Shown here in pieces: positions 7,020-7,550 of a DNA stretch of 7,550 nt. The DNA is from Gammaproteobacteria bacterium (GTDB lineage: Bacteria > Pseudomonadota > Gammaproteobacteria > Steroidobacterales > Steroidobacteraceae): positions 1-7,550 of the forward strand of contig JAOUGR010000089.1 of assembly GCA_029857655.1 (NCBI GenBank), given 5' to 3'. Position 1 is the stretch's first letter. Each line of letters starts with the position of its first letter. The notes beneath the pieces are model-generated. The model saw only the letters and a list, made by a program, of their open reading frames with translations, had not been told where the DNA came from and made no database searches. The position numbers and the translations under genes were made by a program.

Positions 7020-7550
7020 CTACAACCAGCCGCGGCGCCGGAAATAGAAGTAGGGCAGGACGGCCGAGACCAGGATAAGCCCGAGGGCAAGCGGATAACC
7101 GAACGGCCAGCCGAGTTCGGGCATGAAATGGAAGTTCATGCCGTAAATGCTTGCGATCAGGGTCGGCGGCAGGAACACGGCGGCCGCAACCGAGAAGATC
7201 TTGATGATGTTGTTCTGCTCGATATTGATCAGGCCGAGCGTGGCCTGCAGCATGAAACCCGATTTGTTCGCGAGAAACGACGCGTGATCGGAGAGCGCGA
7301 GCACGTCGCGCGACATGCTGCGATAGCGTGTCAGCACTTCCTTCGGTATCTGTACCGCCGGCGACTGCTGGATGAATGTGAGTTGGCGGGCGAGCGAAAC
7401 GAGGCTCTCGCGCGCTTTTGATGTCAGGTCGCCGTCGCGGCCGATTCGCTCCATGACGGCGCGCAGGTTGCGCGCCTGGCTCGGCGTCCTGGACTCAGGC
7501 GCGAATACGCTGGCAGACAGGTCGTCGAGCCCCATGCCAACGCGCTCGAG
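7020..7550 (-). CDS. corA: CorA magnesium/cobalt transporter, C-terminal part (5' end beyond window)
   Basis: This is the C-terminal 176 residues of a CorA-type divalent cation channel; the frame is still open at the right edge, so the start lies outside. An internal ATG at 7535 is in mid-protein and is not the start. Seen: the end of the long cytoplasmic stalk helix (RYRSMSRDVLALSDHASFLANKSGF), then LGLINIEQNNIIKIFSVAAAVFLPPTLIASIY as TM1, the signature GMN at 7134-7142, the acidic periplasmic loop FMPEL, TM2, and the basic C-terminus FRRRGWL. Known: GMN followed by the short MPEL loop defines the CorA selectivity region at the mouth of a homopentameric inner-membrane pore that imports Mg2+ (also Co2+, Ni2+). 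The motif set and C-terminus are intact. It ends 66 bases before the TetR gene on the same strand. The efflux promoter between them suggests separate transcription, though readthrough is possible because I see no strong terminator. Confidence 0.96.
   Translation of the reverse strand, partial: LERVGMGLDDLSASVFAPESRTPSQARNLRAVMERIGRDGDLTSKARESLVSLARQLTFIQQSPAVQIPKEVLTRYRSMSRDVLALSDHASFLANKSGFMLQATLGLINIEQNNIIKIFSVAAAVFLPPTLIASIYGMNFHFMPELGWPFGYPLALGLILVSAVLPYFYFRRRGWL

Noticed and set aside
6996..7022. A possible terminator after corA: AGGC / GCCT arms with a 9-base loop followed by CTCTTTT on the minus strand.
   Set aside because: The stem is only four pairs, its first bases belong to the stop codon, and the T-run is short, so it is too weak to annotate.
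6660..7421. A 253-codon plus-strand open frame across the TetR gene, the promoter and corA.
   Set aside because: It is antisense to two well-recognised genes and crosses the promoter/operator. The product resembles no family I know and is the expected shadow of high GC content.

Overview
The window is GC-rich, compactly coded DNA of proteobacterial type. The evidence is a Gram-negative tripartite efflux system with lipoprotein signals, a sigma70-like promoter, and a CorA whose C-terminus closely matches proteobacterial CorA. A gamma- or betaproteobacterium is most likely; nothing here fixes the genus. Genes fill almost the whole window. The only real intergenic stretch is 66 bases (6954-7019), and it stands out as AT-rich.

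Layout from left to right: (1) the 3' part of a plus-strand gene for a membrane protein of the alkaline ceramidase (CREST) family, cut by the left edge; (2) a four-gene minus-strand operon in the transcription order TetR regulator (6953-6378), periplasmic adaptor lipoprotein (6374-5169), RND inner-membrane pump (5162-1920) and outer-membrane factor lipoprotein (1927-539); (3) the C-terminal half of a minus-strand corA magnesium transporter gene, cut by the right edge.

The operon is very tight: the junctions are a 3-base gap, a 6-base gap and an 8-base overlap. Its three structural genes form one complete drug or solvent exporter of the MexEF-OprN / BpeEF-OprC / OqxAB type. The pump takes substrate from the periplasm or inner membrane using proton exchange, the adaptor bridges the two membranes, and the TolC-like channel crosses the outer membrane. 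The TetR gene is the first gene of the operon instead of being divergent. A perfect 10-2-10 inverted repeat (6961-6982) lies between a good -35 (TTGATA) and a good -10 (TATAGT), overlapping the -10. This points to a self-limiting circuit in which the repressor shuts off its own message and the pump's together. The -10 lies six bases from the regulator's ATG, so the message is predicted to be leaderless.

I see no mobile element, RNA gene, CRISPR array or clearly new system. The points most worth a second look are the operator/leaderless promoter, an extra loop of about 18 residues in the pump between TM9 and TM10, and the intact zinc-site motif set in the ceramidase-like protein.
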